In this document: piece by piece, positions 47,502-56,228 of the stretch | Numbering within the stretch: the stretch's first letter is position 1 | Layout: each line of letters begins with the position of its first letter | NCBI RefSeq assembly: GCF_002835805.1 | Contig: NZ_PISE01000046.1 | Location: 42,664 to 106,663 of the forward strand | Length of the DNA stretch: 64,000 nucleotides | Origin: Niallia nealsonii | GTDB lineage: Bacteria > Bacillota > Bacilli > Bacillales > Cytobacillaceae | Direction: 5' to 3' | Made by a program: the position numbers and the translations under genes | Notes under the pieces: model-generated | What the model saw: only the letters and a program-made list of their open reading frames with translations | The model's database searches: none | Told to the model about the DNA's origin: nothing

Positions 47502-48398
47502 TTATATAGCCGAATTGCTATAGTGTTGATAATATTTATAAAGTGCTTGCGTGCCGCTTTCATCTTCTCCGAGTTTTGAAAGTCTACTGTATAAATTCTC
47601 TGCAAGCTGTAAACCAGGTGCATTCATTCCCATGAATTTTGCTTCTTCAAGAGCAATACGCATATCTTTTATAAAATGCTTAATATAAAACCCAGGCTCA
47701 AAGTCCCCTTTAATCATACGAGGAGCAAGATTACTCAAAGAGAAACTGCCTGCAGCCCCTGTAGAAATACTTTTTAGTACGGTATCTGGATTTAAGCCTG
47801 CCTTCTCAGCATAAACAATCGCTTCACAAACACCGATCATATTAGATGCAATTGCTATTTGATTACACATTTTTGTATGTTGACCTGCACCTGATTCTCC
47901 CTGATACACAATATTTGTACCTAATACTTCAAAAACTGGCGCTAATGCTTGAAAAGCAGCTTCTTCCCCACCAACCATGATGGATAATTTCCCCTCTCTA
48001 GCTCCAATATCTCCACCAGAAACAGGTGCATCTACTACGTAAATACCACGCTTTTTTCCTTCTTCAAACAGTTTTTTTGCTAAACTTGGTGTAGAAGTTG
48101 TCATATCAATCGTATAACTGCCTTTTTTAGCATGAAATAAAATACCGTTTTCTCCAAGATAAATTTCTTCTACATCAGATGGATACCCAACAATCGTAAT
48201 AATAATAGTTGCTTTTTCTGCAACTTCTTTTGGCGTATCAGCCCATTTTGCACCTAAAGAAAGCAATTCTTCTGCTTTTGTTTTTGTTCTATTGTAAACA
48301 AAAACTCGATATCCTTTTGCAAGCAAATTTTTTGCCATGCTGTTTCCCATAACTCCTGTACCGACAAATCCAATTATACTATTTTCTTGTGACACCAT
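47502..48398 (-). CDS. ykwC: 3-hydroxyisobutyrate dehydrogenase-family oxidoreductase (YkwC-like)
   Basis: 298 residues: N-terminal Rossmann domain (IGFVGTGVMGNSMAKNL), substrate motif DAPVSGGDIGAREGKLS, catalytic Lys in GQHTKMCNQIA, and the all-helical C-terminal domain. Beta-hydroxyacid dehydrogenase using NAD(P); the true substrate is not fixed by sequence. In B. subtilis YkwC is a putative beta-hydroxyacid dehydrogenase. GGGAGTG precedes the ATG. Confidence 0.92.
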   Translation of the reverse strand: MVSQENSIIGFVGTGVMGNSMAKNLLAKGYRVFVYNRTKTKAEELLSLGAKWADTPKEVAEKATIIITIVGYPSDVEEIYLGENGILFHAKKGSYTIDMTTSTPSLAKKLFEEGKKRGIYVVDAPVSGGDIGAREGKLSIMVGGEEAAFQALAPVFEVLGTNIVYQGESGAGQHTKMCNQIAIASNMIGVCEAIVYAEKAGLNPDTVLKSISTGAAGSFSLSNLAPRMIKGDFEPGFYIKHFIKDMRIALEEAKFMGMNAPGLQLAENLYSRLSKLGEDESGTQALYKYYQHYSNSAI

Positions 48399-48528
48399 AT
48401 TACTTCACACTCCCTAATAGTAATATTTGTTTCTTTTTATGTATTCTAATTAATGATAGCATGATTCATCTTCTATGAATATGAACATTCCATAAACGAA
48501 TTAATCTTAAAAAGGAATAATTTCCCTC

Positions 48529-48570
48529 AAAAAAAAAAAAAAAACGACTGATTATCTAAAATCAGTCGTT
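48529..48570 (-). terminator. terminator of ptsHI
   Basis: ACGACTGATT/AATCAGTCGT stem followed on the minus strand by a run of about 16 T. It lies 113 bases past ptsI. Confidence 0.9.
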
Positions 48571-48682
48571 CAAAAAGGGGAAAATGAGAATAGCTCTAAG
48601 GCAACTTTAAAAATTGATAAGTGCCTATGCTTGTTATATTTTTACCCTTTTTTATTATAAATAAACATTATTTGTACTATTT

Positions 48683-50401
48683 TTATGAAAGTTTTGCAGC
48701 AGCTTTAACAGCTTCCATTACTTCTTCTGTAGTAGACATTTGTAATGCTTTTTCTGCTAACTCTTCCATTTCTGTTTTAGAAAGATGTAAGATTTGAGCT
48801 CTTGCTTTTAAGATAGATGTAGCACTCATAGAGAATTCATCTAATCCTAAACCTAACAACAATGGAATTGCTGTTTCGTCTCCAGCCATTTCTCCACACA
48901 TTCCAGCCCATTTGCCTTCTTTATGTGCAGCATCAATAACCATTTTAATCAAACGTAAAATAGAAGGATTGTATGGTTGGTATAAATAAGATACTCTTTC
49001 ATTCATACGGTCTGCAGCCATTGTGTATTGAATCAAATCATTTGTTCCAATACTAAAGAAGTCTACTTCTTTAGCAAATTGATCTGCAAGAACTGCTGTT
49101 GAAGGAATCTCTACCATAATTCCAAGTTCAATCTTATCTGCTACTTTTGTTCCGTTTGCAATTAAATTTGCTTTTTCTTCTTCTAAAAGCGCTTTTGCAG
49201 CACGGAATTCATTTAATGTCGCAATCATTGGGAACATGATTTTTAAATTACCGTATGAGCTTGCACGAAGCAATGCTCTTAATTGTGTACGGAAAATATC
49301 CTGCTCCTCTAAACATAAACGAATTGCACGGAAACCAAGGAATGGGTTCATTTCTTTTGGCAAGTCTAAATATGGAAGTTCTTTATCTCCACCGATATCC
49401 AATGTACGAACAACTACTGGTTTCCCTTTCATACCTTCAAGAACAGCTTTATAAGATTCGAATTGCTCATCTTCTGTTGGAAGTTGATCTCTTCCCATAT
49501 ATAAGAATTCTGTACGGTATAGCCCAACAGCTTCTCCGCCATTATTAATAACACCTTCTAAATCATTTGGTGTACCAATATTTGCTGCTAATTCAACATG
49601 AACTCCGTCAGCGCTAACTGTTTTTTCGTTTGCAAGTTTAGCCCATTCCGCTTTTTGCTCTTCATATTGTGCAGCTGTTTTTTCATAGCTTGCCACTACT
49701 TCTGGTGTTGGGTTAATGTGAATTTCACCTTTTAATCCATCAACAATAACTAAATCGCCATTTTGGATTTCTTCTGTTGCTTTTTTTGTTCCAACAACAG
49801 CAGGAATTTCTAATGAACGAGCCATGATTGCTGAATGTGATGTTCTTCCGCCAATATCTGTTGTAAAACCTTTAACAAACTCACGATTTAATTGAGCAGT
49901 ATCAGATGGAGTTAAGTCCTCTGCCACTACTATCACTTCTTCAGAAATCATGCTTGGATTTGCTAAATGCACGCCTAATAAATGGGCAAGCACACGTTTT
50001 GTAACGTCGCGAATATCCGCTGCACGTTCTCTCATATATTCATTATCCATTGACTCAAACATAGTAATAAACATATCAGTAGTTTCTTTTAATGCAACTT
50101 CTGCATTCACAGATTCTGTTTTAATTTTGTCTTCAATAGGTGCAATTAGTTCAGGATCACTTAATACTAATAAATGGGCTTCAAAAATAGCGGCTTTATC
50201 CGCACCAAGCTCCTTGTTTGCTTTTTCGCGGATAGCGTCTAACTCACCTTTTGATTTGTTTAATGCTTCTTGAAAACGATTGATTTCATTTTCAGCATTA
50301 TCAATTGTTGTTTTTTCAAATGAAAGGTTTGGTTCTACTAGACGATATGCTTTTGCAATAGCAATTCCACTGGATGCTGCGATTCCTTGTAAGAAACTCA
50401 T
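48683..50401 (-). CDS. ptsI: PTS enzyme I
   Basis: Transfers phosphate from phosphoenolpyruvate to HPr, the first step of all PTS sugar uptake. 572 residues. The active histidine is in [13 protein letters not shown] (near 189); the PEP-binding [20 protein letters not shown], the [15 protein letters not shown] and the C-terminal GMCGEMAGD regions are complete. The start codon overlaps the ptsH stop by one base (TAATG), so translation is coupled. Confidence 0.97.
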   Translation of the reverse strand: MSFLQGIAASSGIAIAKAYRLVEPNLSFEKTTIDNAENEINRFQEALNKSKGELDAIREKANKELGADKAAIFEAHLLVLSDPELIAPIEDKIKTESVNAEVALKETTDMFITMFESMDNEYMRERAADIRDVTKRVLAHLLGVHLANPSMISEEVIVVAEDLTPSDTAQLNREFVKGFTTDIGGRTSHSAIMARSLEIPAVVGTKKATEEIQNGDLVIVDGLKGEIHINPTPEVVASYEKTAAQYEEQKAEWAKLANEKTVSADGVHVELAANIGTPNDLEGVINNGGEAVGLYRTEFLYMGRDQLPTEDEQFESYKAVLEGMKGKPVVVRTLDIGGDKELPYLDLPKEMNPFLGFRAIRLCLEEQDIFRTQLRALLRASSYGNLKIMFPMIATLNEFRAAKALLEEEKANLIANGTKVADKIELGIMVEIPSTAVLADQFAKEVDFFSIGTNDLIQYTMAADRMNERVSYLYQPYNPSILRLIKMVIDAAHKEGKWAGMCGEMAGDETAIPLLLGLGLDEFSMSATSILKARAQILHLSKTEMEELAEKALQMSTTEEVMEAVKAAAKLS

Positions 50402-50667
50402 TATTCTGCCAAGCCTTCTGTTTTTAAAGTTTCTGCTAAACCATTAATTGCATCCTGCTCATCGTTGCCCTCAGCACTAATTGAAATATCTGCCCCTTGT
50501 CCAATACCTAATGACATTACACCCATAATAGATTTAAGGTTCACTTTCTTTCCTTTATATTCCAATTGGATTTCAGAATCAAATTTGCTTGCGGCTTGTA
50601 CCAAAAGTGTTGCTGGGCGAGCATGAATTCCTGTATCTGCTATAACTTTAAATTCTTTTACTATCAT
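50401..50667 (-). CDS. ptsH: PTS phosphocarrier protein HPr
   Basis: 88 residues with phospho-His15 ([12 protein letters not shown]) and regulatory Ser46 ([11 protein letters not shown]), the HPrK target, both at the classic numbers. It carries phosphate to sugar permeases, and as Ser46-P is the CcpA corepressor. The TTGATTTAC-region before it has AAAGGAG. In B. subtilis ptsG precedes ptsH; here ptsH leads the unit. Confidence 0.97.
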   Translation of the reverse strand: MIVKEFKVIADTGIHARPATLLVQAASKFDSEIQLEYKGKKVNLKSIMGVMSLGIGQGADISISAEGNDEQDAINGLAETLKTEGLAE

Positions 50668-51171
50668 TAGTAAATCAAACTCCTTTTATAAAAAATTAAA
50701 TAAGATGTATTGCGTAATCTTAACAGCTAAACTTAAATCCCCTTATATACTAGTCAAGATTTATTCTAACCACTAAATACTATATAATTAATCAAATACC
50801 CTTGTAAACTGCCGTTTATTTTTAATTTATGTCCTATATTTAGCTTCTCTATCAAATCTTTTCATTTGACTATTATATTTTCTTCTTATTCCCCGAAATA
50901 ATGTAGGGAATTTAAAACTATTATGTAGGTTTTTAAGTTTATCTTAATAACATCTCAAAAAAAGAATAGCATTTCTTTCTTTAGGAGACAATCAAAAAAT
51001 CTTTTTCAATGAAAAATAATCATTTTATATTTAACGAAGTTGTCATATATTTAAAAGAGACAACTTCGAAACTCGGCTAAACTTTTAACAAGTCGCACGT
51101 ATGTAAAACAACTAAATGATTTGGTTTATTCAGCCTTTTAATAACAAAATAAAAAGCCGTGGTGAAAAGAT
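50668..51171. other. gap upstream of ptsH
   Basis: 504 bases with no gene seen. It must include the ptsHI promoter. CGAAGTTGTC at 51035 pairs exactly with GACAACTTCG at 51059 (14-base loop), a stem in front of the PilZ gene. No GlcT antiterminator target was found. Confidence 0.4.
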
Positions 51172-51540
51172 ATGAAGTATAAACGGGAAGAGCCATTTCG
51201 CTATTCATTCCCAGATCCAATTGACGGAGAGCTTACTTTAAAAAAATTAGATGATGAAACAACTTTTAATATAGGAAAAGCAACTATTAGAGATATTAGT
51301 CCAAATGGTATAAAATTTGCTTCCCATTTAGATTTACCAGTAAATGATGACCGTATTCTTTTTTATATTACCTTTTCTATCAAAAACAAAAAAATTTCCA
51401 TTCCAGGCAATATTACTTGGAAGAAAAAACAATTAAATCAATATATATATGGCTATCAAGCTCAAAATGCTCAAGAAAAACAAGAAGAAATTATTGAAGA
51501 GCTAAAAGAATATGCAAAAGCTCGATTAAAAGACAACTAA
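51172..51540 (+). CDS. PilZ-domain protein
   Basis: 122 residues, a single PilZ beta-barrel with the DISPNGIKFAS motif (D/NxSxxG) near 42-52. The N-terminal arginine motif reads KREEPFR, RxxxxR rather than RxxxR, so c-di-GMP affinity may differ. No YcgR-N domain and no membrane segment. GGTGAAAAGAT lies before the ATG. Possible target of the GGDEF/EAL protein of this window; that link is inference. Confidence 0.8.
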   Translation: MKYKREEPFRYSFPDPIDGELTLKKLDDETTFNIGKATIRDISPNGIKFASHLDLPVNDDRILFYITFSIKNKKISIPGNITWKKKQLNQYIYGYQAQNAQEKQEEIIEELKEYAKARLKDN

Positions 51541-51692
51541 GCTATTACTTTAAAGCATCTGCATGTTCTGCAAGCCCTCCACTAAAAGTTTTAGCCATTA
51601 TTTTTCTTAAAAGATGGCAGTTAAATATTTTAAAATCCATGAAGAATGAAACTTCCCATTCTTCATGATGATGGTTTTATTGCAACGGCCAT

Positions 51693-51887
51693 TTAGCTTC
51701 TTGGTGTCGATAAATAAGTATATGCCACATCTCCACCTCTTAAGGCAATTCCTCTAAAATATTTAAAGTCACTTCTTTCAATAAGTTGTTTGCGAAATTG
51801 CAGGAATTCCTCCTTTTTTATTGTAATTTGTTCTACTTCTCCATTTTTTAATTTTTCTAGCAAAAAGTGGATATCTTTCGCCTCCAT
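51693..51887 (-). CDS. 64-residue protein, unknown function
   Basis: Soluble, begins MEAKDIHFLLEKLKNGEVEQ and ends with FRGIALRGGDVAYTYLSTPRS. GGAGGTATTTTAT precedes the ATG. It lies opposite ykvS. Similar short genes occur beside ykvS in other Bacillus, but I cannot name the family with confidence. Confidence 0.7.
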   Translation of the reverse strand: MEAKDIHFLLEKLKNGEVEQITIKKEEFLQFRKQLIERSDFKYFRGIALRGGDVAYTYLSTPRS

Positions 51888-52194
51888 ATAAAATACCTCC
51901 TGGCTTTCGTGTAGAATATTGTTGATAATTGTCGACCTTTCAGAAGAAATTCAACTGTCATCTTATGGTATAATTAACCTTAATATCATTTTAGTAAAAA
52001 AGTTTCTTTTGTTAATTCATACTATTCAGTAATCAGCATAGGTGCACCAAATGTATCATATTATCATAGTATATACATATTTTAATTGTTACTGAGATTG
52101 CAAGCAATTCATATTTCTTTACGAATAAATTCTTATAGTGCAAACTATAAATACAGAATTTATATACAATTTGAATGTAAGGAGTGGAAAGCAA
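51888..52194. other. divergent gap between the 64-residue gene and ykvS
   Basis: 307 AT-rich bases; TTGTCGAC at about 51936 resembles a Spo0A box but is isolated. No gene seen. Confidence 0.3.
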
Positions 52195-52368
52195 GTGAAA
52201 AGAGCCGAGGTTGGAAATATAATTGAGTTTAGAGGATTACAAGGTATTGTAGAAAAGGTTAATGAAAATTCTGTAATTGTCGATTTAACCTATATGGACA
52301 ATTATCGTGATCTTGAATTAGAGCAAAGAACAGTTGTCAATCATAAAAACTATACAGTTATTAAATAA
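52195..52368 (+). CDS. ykvS: YkvS, DUF2187 family protein
   Basis: 57 residues with an SH3-like beta barrel predicted. KRAEVGNIIEFRGLQGIVE and VIVDLTYMDNYRDLELEQR match B. subtilis YkvS closely. Function unknown. The GTG start with AAGGAG ten bases upstream gives the family length; an upstream frame adds 19 codons without similarity. Confidence 0.9.
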   Translation: MKRAEVGNIIEFRGLQGIVEKVNENSVIVDLTYMDNYRDLELEQRTVVNHKNYTVIK

Positions 52369-52607
52369 TGCTCCAAAAAAACAGAAATATTTCTCTTTAA
52401 AATAATTGAATGTAAACGCTTTTCTCTTTATTGTTGGATAAAATATGGACTGATTTTCGTCCATCCTAATTTGCAGCGTGAAACATTTAAAAACAACTAT
52501 AAAAGATTATCTGATATTTGGCGGGGATGAAAAATTCCCCGCTTCTAATGTTCCTCTTTCTTTTTATTGTTCTAATAAAAAGACTATTAGGAAAGCTTTT
52601 ACAATAG

Positions 52608-52712
52608 CTATTCTTCCGCAAGTTCTTTTTTTGTTTTTACTTTCCCATGAGGTTTTTGCTTTTGCTTACGCACAGTCCATTCCCTCTCTTGCTCTCTCTG
52701 TGATTTAGACAT
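52608..52712 (-). CDS. DUF6254-family small protein
   Basis: A 34-residue, very basic and polar peptide (MSKSQREQEREWTVRKQKQ, then KPHGKVKTKKELAEE), which I recognise as the DUF6254 type found across Bacillaceae. Function unknown. AGGGGG lies seven bases before the ATG; another ATG immediately upstream would add one Met. Confidence 0.8.
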   Translation of the reverse strand: MSKSQREQEREWTVRKQKQKPHGKVKTKKELAEE

Positions 52713-52914
52713 CATTCATCCCCCTTTCTGTTTTTATTAGAATGAACCATTTGCTGTTTTTTTATCCTCTTTTATTCCTTTTCTAACCCCTCTTATTTTT
52801 TCACTTTTTTAAATTGTTTTTCTTTTATTATTGACCATATCAAGAAAAACTGATAACATCACTTTATATTTCATATATAAAGTTTTAGCGATGATTGTTG
52901 TGGATAAAACTATG

Positions 52915-52990
52915 ACAGGAGCCGCTTCTGGAGAGACCGCAAAGTCGGCACCGAAGGATTCACAATCTCAGGTAAAAGGACAGAAGAGTA
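52915..52990 (+). ncRNA. glycine riboswitch, single aptamer
   Basis: Core signatures in order: CTTCTGGAGAGACCGC, GGCACCGAAGG and ATCTCAGGTAAAAGGACAG, with a P1 stem CTTCT/AGAAG. Only one aptamer is present, unlike the common tandem form. An intrinsic terminator follows 55 bases later, and the next genes are ACT and UPF0210. Ligand binding by such aptamers is established for glycine; the antitermination mode is inferred. Confidence 0.85.
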
Positions 52991-53045
52991 ACATATACAT
53001 ACTAATTTGTAATGGTTTGTTATTCTGGATGTTGCCCTGCCTAGA

Positions 53046-53071
53046 AGATTGGAGATGCTCCAATCTTTTTT
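53046..53071 (+). terminator. riboswitch-linked terminator
   Basis: AGATTGGAG/CTCCAATCT with a three-base loop and T6, in the leader of the ACT gene. Confidence 0.88.
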
Positions 53072-53221
53072 CATGTCCATTGTTTTATAGTAAACACATC
53101 CATTTGCAAACTCATGTACTTATATGATCTTATAACAAATAATTATACTCGGTTTGGTTAAACATAATGCTATTCTAATAAAGTTTTTAGCCAAAAAAGA
53201 AATTTAAATGAGGTGACTTTT

Positions 53222-53497
53222 ATGCAGCAGCGTCGTGCAGTTGTAAGTGTAATCGGAAAAGATCAAGTTGGTATCATCAGCAAAGTAACAACTGTAATTT
53301 CTCAAAATAATATTAATATTCTCGATATTAGCCAAACTATACTGCAAGATTTTTTTACAATGATGATGCTTGTAGACATTACAAATAATGGAAATTTAGA
53401 TGAATTGCGCAGTCAATTTGACACACTTGGCAGTGAACTTCAATTAAAGATCAATATTCAGCTAGAAGAAATTTTTCAATCTATGCACCGCGTATAA
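53222..53497 (+). CDS. ACT-domain protein, UPF0237 family
   Basis: 91 residues, a single ACT domain of the GcvR-like UPF0237 family (VVSVIGKDQVGIISKVTTVIS, NINILDISQTILQDFFTMMM). ACT domains bind small molecules, often amino acids. I start at ATG after GAGGTGACTTTT. The next gene begins 16 bases on. The glycine riboswitch upstream suggests that glycine level is sensed before this pair is expressed. Confidence 0.92.
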   Translation: MQQRRAVVSVIGKDQVGIISKVTTVISQNNINILDISQTILQDFFTMMMLVDITNNGNLDELRSQFDTLGSELQLKINIQLEEIFQSMHRV

Positions 53498-53513
53498 GAA
53501 AGGAGGATATTAA

Positions 53514-54875
53514 ATGAAGATAGCATTAAACGAAATGATGGAAACCATAAACATGGTTCAAATGGAAAACCTTGATATCCGGACTGTTACCATGGGAATT
53601 AGTTTATATGATTGCGCAGATTCTGATTTCCATAAAATGAATGCTGCCGTCTATAAAAAAATTACTACATATGCAAACAATTTAACAGCTGTAGCAGAAG
53701 CCGTTGAAAAAGAATACGGAATTCCCATCATCAATAAACGCATATCGATTACACCAATTGCAGAAATTCTAGGACATGCGACAGTCGAACAAGCAATCGA
53801 ATTGGCAAAAACTTTAGATAAAGCAGCAAAGGATTTAAATGTTGACTTTATTGGGGGATATTCTGCGCTTGTTCATAAAGGCATATCAAAAGCAGACCAA
53901 ACCCTTTTAGATGCATTGCCAGAAGCGTTAACAGTTACAGATAGAGTTTGTGCTTCTGTTTCTGTTGCGACAACAAGAACTGGTATTAATATGGATGCAG
54001 TTAAACAAATGGGAATCATTATTAAAGAAGCAGCAGAAAAAACAAAAGATACCAATGGATTGGCTTGTGCTAAACTTGTTGTTTTCTGCAACCCTGTTGA
54101 AGATAACCCTTTTATGGCTGGGGCATTTCATGGTGCCGGTGAAGGCGAAGTTGTCATTAATGTCGGAGTGAGCGGTCCTGGAGTTGTCTTAAATGCACTA
54201 AAAAAATACCCAGAAGCAGATCTAGGAGAAGTTTCTGATATCATCAAAAAAACAACCTTTAAAATTACTCGTGCAGGCGAATTAATCGGCCGCGTTGTTG
54301 CGGAGAGGCTAGAAGTTCCTTTTGGAATTATGGATCTTTCTCTTGCTCCAACAAACGCCATTAATGACAGTGTTGCAGAGATTTTAGAAGAAATCGGCTT
54401 AGAGCGTGTTGGAACACACGGTACAATTGCTGCACTTGCCCTAATGAATGATGCTGTCAAAAAAGGAGGAGCGATGGCTAGTTCTTATGTTGGTGGTTTA
54501 AGCGGTGCCTTTATTCCTGTAAGTGAAGACAATGGCATGATTCGTGGCATAACAGATAACAGCTTAACTTTATCAAAATTAGAAGCAATGACATGTGTAT
54601 GCTCTGTTGGGCTTGATATGATTGCCCTGACTGGTGATGTAACAGCTGCAACTTTGTCTGCTATAATAGCTGATGAAGCAGCAATCGGCATGATTAATAA
54701 AAAAACAACCGCTGTACGTGTTATTCCTGTTCCAGGAAGAACTGAAGGCGAAATGGTTGAATTTGGCGGATTATTAGGACGTGCTCCAGTTATGGGAGTA
54801 AACCCTTTTAGTTCAGCTAAATTAATTGACCGAGGCGGACGTATCCCTTCACCACTGCAAGCACTCATTAACTAA
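53514..54875 (+). CDS. UPF0210 (PFL/DUF711) family protein
   Basis: 453 residues, UPF0210 family, full length: [21 protein letters not shown] near the start, [14 protein letters not shown] and the C-terminal [15 protein letters not shown]. The fold is related to glycyl-radical lyases but without proven activity; the ACT plus UPF0210 pair is widely conserved. Its reaction is unknown. AAGGAGG precedes the ATG. Probable co-transcription with the ACT gene. Confidence 0.94.
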   Translation: MKIALNEMMETINMVQMENLDIRTVTMGISLYDCADSDFHKMNAAVYKKITTYANNLTAVAEAVEKEYGIPIINKRISITPIAEILGHATVEQAIELAKTLDKAAKDLNVDFIGGYSALVHKGISKADQTLLDALPEALTVTDRVCASVSVATTRTGINMDAVKQMGIIIKEAAEKTKDTNGLACAKLVVFCNPVEDNPFMAGAFHGAGEGEVVINVGVSGPGVVLNALKKYPEADLGEVSDIIKKTTFKITRAGELIGRVVAERLEVPFGIMDLSLAPTNAINDSVAEILEEIGLERVGTHGTIAALALMNDAVKKGGAMASSYVGGLSGAFIPVSEDNGMIRGITDNSLTLSKLEAMTCVCSVGLDMIALTGDVTAATLSAIIADEAAIGMINKKTTAVRVIPVPGRTEGEMVEFGGLLGRAPVMGVNPFSSAKLIDRGGRIPSPLQALIN

Positions 54876-54883
54876 AATACATG

Positions 54884-54931
54884 AAAGAGAAGCATCTTAC
54901 ATTTCTTTCTTTAGGGTGCTTCTCTTCTTTT
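54884..54931 (+). terminator. terminator after UPF0210
   Basis: AAGAGAAGCA/TGCTTCTCTT stem and T-rich tail; faces ykvI convergently. Confidence 0.8.
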
Positions 54932-54959
54932 GTCTGTTTTTTTTATGTATAGTTAAGAC

Positions 54960-55994
54960 TTAAGTTTCCGGAATAGGCTTTACCATTAATAGCAGAAGAA
55001 AAACTAAACTGATATATCCAAATAATGGATACAACCAAGAAAGCAACGTTCCATAGTGTATAAAGCTGATTGCATACGAAATAAAAAAAATAAAGGCAAT
55101 AATAAAAATACTCGGAAGTCTAATATATCCTCTTAATTGCCGTTCTAATCCATAAACATTGCCAATAACAGATGTGAATATTTCTCCATAAATCACTAGA
55201 ATATAAATCCAAGAAAGATTTGGAGCAAGTGTCCTCATAATAGTCGCCATAGGTATCGCGTAACGATCGACATCCTCTAGCATAATAAGAGTAAAATGAC
55301 TGGAAATTAAAATAAGCATTAAGGCAAATCCACCTAAAATCCCACCCCATTTCACTGTATCTTCATCCCCTATTTCAGATGCGGCAGGTACTAATACAGC
55401 AATAGCCAACGATAAATTTAGCGCTGTATAAGAAAATGGAGAAGCAAAAGCCTTCAAACTACTATTTTTATCGATCAGTATATGGGAAACAAAATCAGGC
55501 ATTTGTACAGTGTAGAAAAACAAAATAAAACTAAAACTAATCATGATAGGCACGACAAATGTATTAACAGCAAATAATCCTTTCATGCCTACCGTCATCA
55601 CAAGGATCGATAAAATGATTGTGAAAATAACGCCAGTTGCTTTAGAAAAACCTAGTTGTTCTTCAAAAACTGCCCCAGCACCAGACAGCATGACTGCACA
55701 AACACCAATCAGCATAATAAGCATAATGATATTAATCAATGTCCCCATCCATCTTCCAAATAAAAAAATAGTGAACTCTTGATAAGATTTTGCTTTTATT
55801 TTTACAGAAATTCTCATTAATTTTGATCCAAAATAACTAAAGATAACGCCGCTGATTAAAATGCCAATGAGTCCGATAAAGCCAAACTGAGAAAAAAATT
55901 CTACTATTTCTTTTCCTGTAGCAAAACCGGCACCAACGACTGTTCCAACGTATACAGCGGCTAATTGAAAGGCTGCGCTCCATTTATTTTTCAC
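54960..55994 (-). CDS. ykvI: YkvI-type membrane transporter
   Basis: 344 residues, ten or eleven membrane helices in a LeuT-like arrangement (opening AAVYVGTVVGAGFATGKEIVEFF, with the unwound-helix GAGFATG). The YkvI family is distantly related to amino-acid transporters; the substrate is unknown. Its place opposite the riboswitch-controlled pair is shared with other Bacillus by recollection only. GGAGGGACTG precedes the ATG. Confidence 0.88.
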   Translation of the reverse strand: MKNKWSAAFQLAAVYVGTVVGAGFATGKEIVEFFSQFGFIGLIGILISGVIFSYFGSKLMRISVKIKAKSYQEFTIFLFGRWMGTLINIIMLIMLIGVCAVMLSGAGAVFEEQLGFSKATGVIFTIILSILVMTVGMKGLFAVNTFVVPIMISFSFILFFYTVQMPDFVSHILIDKNSSLKAFASPFSYTALNLSLAIAVLVPAASEIGDEDTVKWGGILGGFALMLILISSHFTLIMLEDVDRYAIPMATIMRTLAPNLSWIYILVIYGEIFTSVIGNVYGLERQLRGYIRLPSIFIIAFIFFISYAISFIHYGTLLSWLYPLFGYISLVFLLLLMVKPIPET

Positions 55995-56151
55995 TTCAGT
56001 CCCTCCTTCTTTTAACTATATGTTGGAGAGGACAAACAAAGACGAGCTTTTTTGTTGATTAATTCTGATTTTTTTTACATAATAGAACAAAGATTTCAGG
56101 GAAGTTCGTTTTTCTTCCCAATAATTCTACAATTTTCCACAAGCAAAAAGG

Positions 56152-56180
56152 TTGAAGATCGAAAAAGGTCAAAGTATAAT
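56152..56180 (+). promoter_or_regulatory. sigma-A promoter of clpE
   Basis: TTGAAG, 17-base spacer, perfect TATAAT, 49 bases before the clpE start codon. The spacer contains a CtsR site. Confidence 0.8.
56157..56173 (+). promoter_or_regulatory. CtsR operator 1
   Basis: GATCGAAAAAGGTCAAA, two heptads 3 bases apart, against the consensus GGTCAAA-N3-GGTCAAA. Overlaps the promoter spacer. Confidence 0.75.
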
Positions 56181-56191
56181 AACATCATAAA

Positions 56192-56208
56192 GGTCAAAAT
56201 TGATCAAA
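56192..56208 (+). promoter_or_regulatory. CtsR operator 2
   Basis: GGTCAAAATTGATCAAA, one mismatch from GGTCAAA-N3-GGTCAAA, just downstream of the promoter. Confidence 0.85.
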
Positions 56209-56228
56209 CTCAAAAGGAGGAACTATTT

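Noticed and set aside
52411..52424. TGTAAACGCTTTTC as a cre site
   Set aside because: Two mismatches at the conserved CA end and no promoter nearby.
52478..52708. 76-codon plus frame before the riboswitch
   Set aside because: Antisense to the DUF6254 gene, whose minus-strand frame has the ribosome site and family resemblance.
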